Assembly (NCBI GenBank): GCA_003152255.1
Contig: PLZT01000273.1
Span: 294-6,079, forward strand
Length of the DNA: 5,786 nt
Reading direction: 5' to 3'
Source of the DNA: Methylocystaceae bacterium
GTDB taxonomy: Bacteria > Pseudomonadota > Alphaproteobacteria > Rhizobiales > Beijerinckiaceae
Positions 4,769-5,786 of this stretch are shown in pieces. Both the position numbers and the translations under genes were made by a program. Numbering within the stretch: the stretch's first letter is position 1; each line of letters begins with the position of its first letter. Under the pieces are notes generated by a model. The model saw only the letters and a list, made by a program, of their open reading frames with translations. It did not search any database and was not told where the DNA came from.

Positions 4769-4966
4769 ATGCACACGAATGAAGAGCATGTCACGATGGA
4801 CGGCGAAGAATGGGACTTGTTGGAGCGGTATGAGGCGCAATTCGGTGAAACGCCCCCTGTCGCTTTCCTTGACCCGAATACATCCAAGCGAATGCTCAAG
4901 GCCGCGCTTAGAAAGAAGCATCCTTTCAATGAGAAAGACTTGGAGTCGAAATTAGATGCGCTCTAA
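4769..4966 (+). CDS. Hypothetical protein, 65 aa
   Basis: A small charged protein reading MHTNEEHVTMDGEEWDLLER, then a GETPPVAFLDPNTSKRMLK segment and a lysine-rich helical end (KKHPFNEKDLESKLDAL). It has no membrane segment or known motif that I can name. The same frame is open from 4577, but GGAG at 4758-4761, 7 nt before the ATG at 4769, and the overlap of the longer version with the 245-aa gene decide for the short form. It follows that gene by 37 nt on the same strand, so the two are likely co-transcribed. It converges on the pRiA4b ORF-3 family gene. Confidence 0.65.
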   Translation: MHTNEEHVTMDGEEWDLLERYEAQFGETPPVAFLDPNTSKRMLKAALRKKHPFNEKDLESKLDAL

Positions 4967-5044
4967 TCCGGCGCGCTGAACGTCCTTGCGGACGGCACGG
5001 CGGTACAAGTCGATCTTACGCGCCGGTTCAATCTTATTCTTCAT
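4952..5044 (-). CDS. Possible 30-aa ORF overlapping the end of the pRiA4b ORF-3 gene
   Basis: An ATG at 5042-5044 overlaps the last codons of the upstream minus-strand gene by 11 nt. It opens a 30-aa frame, M-K-N-K-I-E-P-A-R-K-I-D-L-Y-R-R, then A-V-R-K-D-V-Q-R-A-G-L-E-R-I, ending at TAA 4952-4954. The overlap would suit translational coupling. The composition is strongly basic and helix-prone. It also overlaps the 3' end of the convergent 65-aa gene by 15 nt. It is too short to separate from chance, and it may be the frameshifted tail of a longer protein. Confidence 0.25.
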   Translation of the reverse strand: MKNKIEPARKIDLYRRAVRKDVQRAGLERI

Positions 5045-5480
5045 AAGCTGGATATTGCTCTGGAGCGTCACCTTTACCACCTGTTGTACGAGGGTATTGA
5101 ATGTTTGGTTCAGGCTCAACAATGCTGTTGCATGTCAAAACGAATTCCCATTGATCGCCGTAATCGAATAAGAACCGCATCTGCTTCTTTGCGGAAAAAG
5201 CTTCGTCAATTCTAATATCCCTTACCCCTTTGGCGTTTTGCGCGCCAGAACCTTCCTCAATATCCTCGAACAGCTCGTAGATTTCACCGCTGTCAGACCT
5301 GCTGCCTTTGAGTTTGCTGTAAAATCCATAGCAATGGTCACACTCGAATTTATAGGTGCCGAGAATGGCGACGGCCAAATCTTCCAGAGTATCGGAGCCA
5401 TCAATTTCAAGATCGCGCCACAGCCCGGCGCCGAGCTTGGCGCGAAATTGAAAGATCGTAGCCCTAGGGACTTTTGTCAT
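5034..5480 (-). CDS. Plasmid pRiA4b ORF-3 family protein
   Basis: A 148-aa member of the pRiA4b ORF-3 family (PF07929-type), small proteins common on plasmids and next to mobile elements. Their function is not established. Family features, in order: an N-terminal strand pair with W-R-D-L-E-I at 21-26; the helix TLEDLAVAILGTY at 31-43; F-E-C-D-H-C-Y-G-F-Y-S at 45-55; the signature FDYGDQWEF at 105-113; and the terminal GGKGDAPEQYP at 134-144. It is slightly short of the usual 170-200 aa but has both ends and looks complete. The ATG at 5478-5480 is the only suitable start, with no strong ribosome binding site ahead. It converges on the 245/65-aa gene pair and is more AT-rich than the left half of the window. 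Confidence 0.82.
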   Translation of the reverse strand: MTKVPRATIFQFRAKLGAGLWRDLEIDGSDTLEDLAVAILGTYKFECDHCYGFYSKLKGSRSDSGEIYELFEDIEEGSGAQNAKGVRDIRIDEAFSAKKQMRFLFDYGDQWEFVLTCNSIVEPEPNIQYPRTTGGKGDAPEQYPAYEE

Positions 5481-5577
5481 GATGCAATCTGCTTGACGGT
5501 TTCTATGTCATCGAAGGTCGTTCGACGGATATGTAATACCGACAGCAGGAAGCAACGACAAGCACACCACGCCTGAC

Positions 5578-5733
5578 ACAATAATCAAGCAATGGATGAA
5601 CCAGGGCGCGTTCCTGACGCGCGGCCTCGACAAGGTGCGCGCCGAATTCAGCCTGACGGCGCTCGCCTATAATTTGCGACGAGCGCTCAACATTCTTGGC
5701 GTCGATGATTTGATGAAGGCCGTGCAGGCCTGA
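5578..5733 (+). pseudogene. IS1182-type transposase, C-terminal tail
   Basis: The last 51 residues of a DDE transposase I assign to the IS1182 group. The frame reads T-I-I-K-Q-W-M-N-Q-G-A-F-L-T-R-G-L, then DKVRAEFSLTALAYNLRRAL and N-I-L-G-V-D-D-L-M, ending at TGA 5731-5733. The motif RAEFSLTALAYNLRR is characteristic of the C-terminus. Upstream of 5578 the frame no longer looks like a transposase, so the first several hundred residues are gone. The right end of the element presumably lies just beyond the window. It is a dead fragment, with IS5-group membership as an alternative. Confidence 0.8.
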
Positions 5734-5786
5734 GGAAGGGCGTTTGCGGCTCTATTGGGGCCGGGACGGCTCGTCCGGGCTCTTCA
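5734..5786 (+). other. Non-coding DNA after the IS1182-type transposase stop
   Basis: It contains a short inverted repeat, GGACG-GCT-CGTCC, with flanking partly paired G/C bases. It may belong to the element's right end, but the window stops before this can be judged. Confidence 0.25.

Noticed and set aside
4981..4994. CGTCC-TTGC-GGACG hairpin as a terminator between the convergent genes
   Set aside because: A 5-bp stem with no T-run on either side; too weak to call.
5238..5576. Plus-strand frame opposite the pRiA4b ORF-3 gene
   Set aside because: The minus strand carries the family motifs, so this frame is a shadow.

Overview
The window reads as accessory DNA from a GC-rich alphaproteobacterium, most likely a Hyphomicrobiales (rhizobial or methylotroph-type) plasmid or genomic island. 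The clues are the codon use, a DUF2945 gene, Tn3- and IS21-type transposase fragments, ParB-type proteins and a pRiA4b ORF-3 family gene. No rRNA, tRNA or CRISPR array was seen. The organism call is inferred from protein style only.

Left part (1-1530): a transposon graveyard. An internal IS110-type transposase fragment (+) abuts the start of an unidentified minus-strand gene, which follows an intact small DUF2945 (HVA1/TUDOR-like) gene. Next is the C-terminal third or less of a Tn3-family transposase (-), with a possible degenerate terminal repeat beyond its stop. Its reading frame is cut at about 1082 by the left end of an IS21-family element, which has two tandem terminal repeats and the N-terminal third or less of IstA. 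IstA breaks off at about 1521-1530.

Middle part (1530-3310): a duplicated cassette. Two paralogous minus-strand genes of unknown function (97 and 117 aa, about 70% identical over about 79 residues, each with a basic GRPR-containing N-terminus) each lie back to back with a plus-strand remnant of a ParB-type protein that has lost its N-terminal domain. The two small genes share a 19-bp identical upstream block that includes a TTGACG -35-like hexamer. A TAT(C/T)TT -10-like hexamer follows, and the start codon lies only 6-7 nt further on, which predicts leaderless mRNAs. A 55-aa ORF with a good ribosome binding site lies between copy 2 and the second ParB remnant. That second remnant also carries a one-base frameshift in an A-tract.

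Right part (3310-5786): a 5'-truncated tyrosine recombinase keeps the catalytic H-x-x-R, H and Y. It is followed by a two-gene plus-strand unit (245 and 65 aa, no named function) converging on a pRiA4b ORF-3 family gene (-) with a possible 30-aa overlapping ORF after it. This block looks visibly more AT-rich than the rest, consistent with separate cargo. The window ends with the C-terminal tail of an IS1182-type transposase (+).

The genes that look intact are DUF2945, the two paralogues, the 55-aa ORF, the 245-aa and 65-aa genes and the pRiA4b ORF-3 gene. Most of the rest is broken mobile-element material. The most notable signal is the duplicated promoter/start arrangement of the two paralogues.
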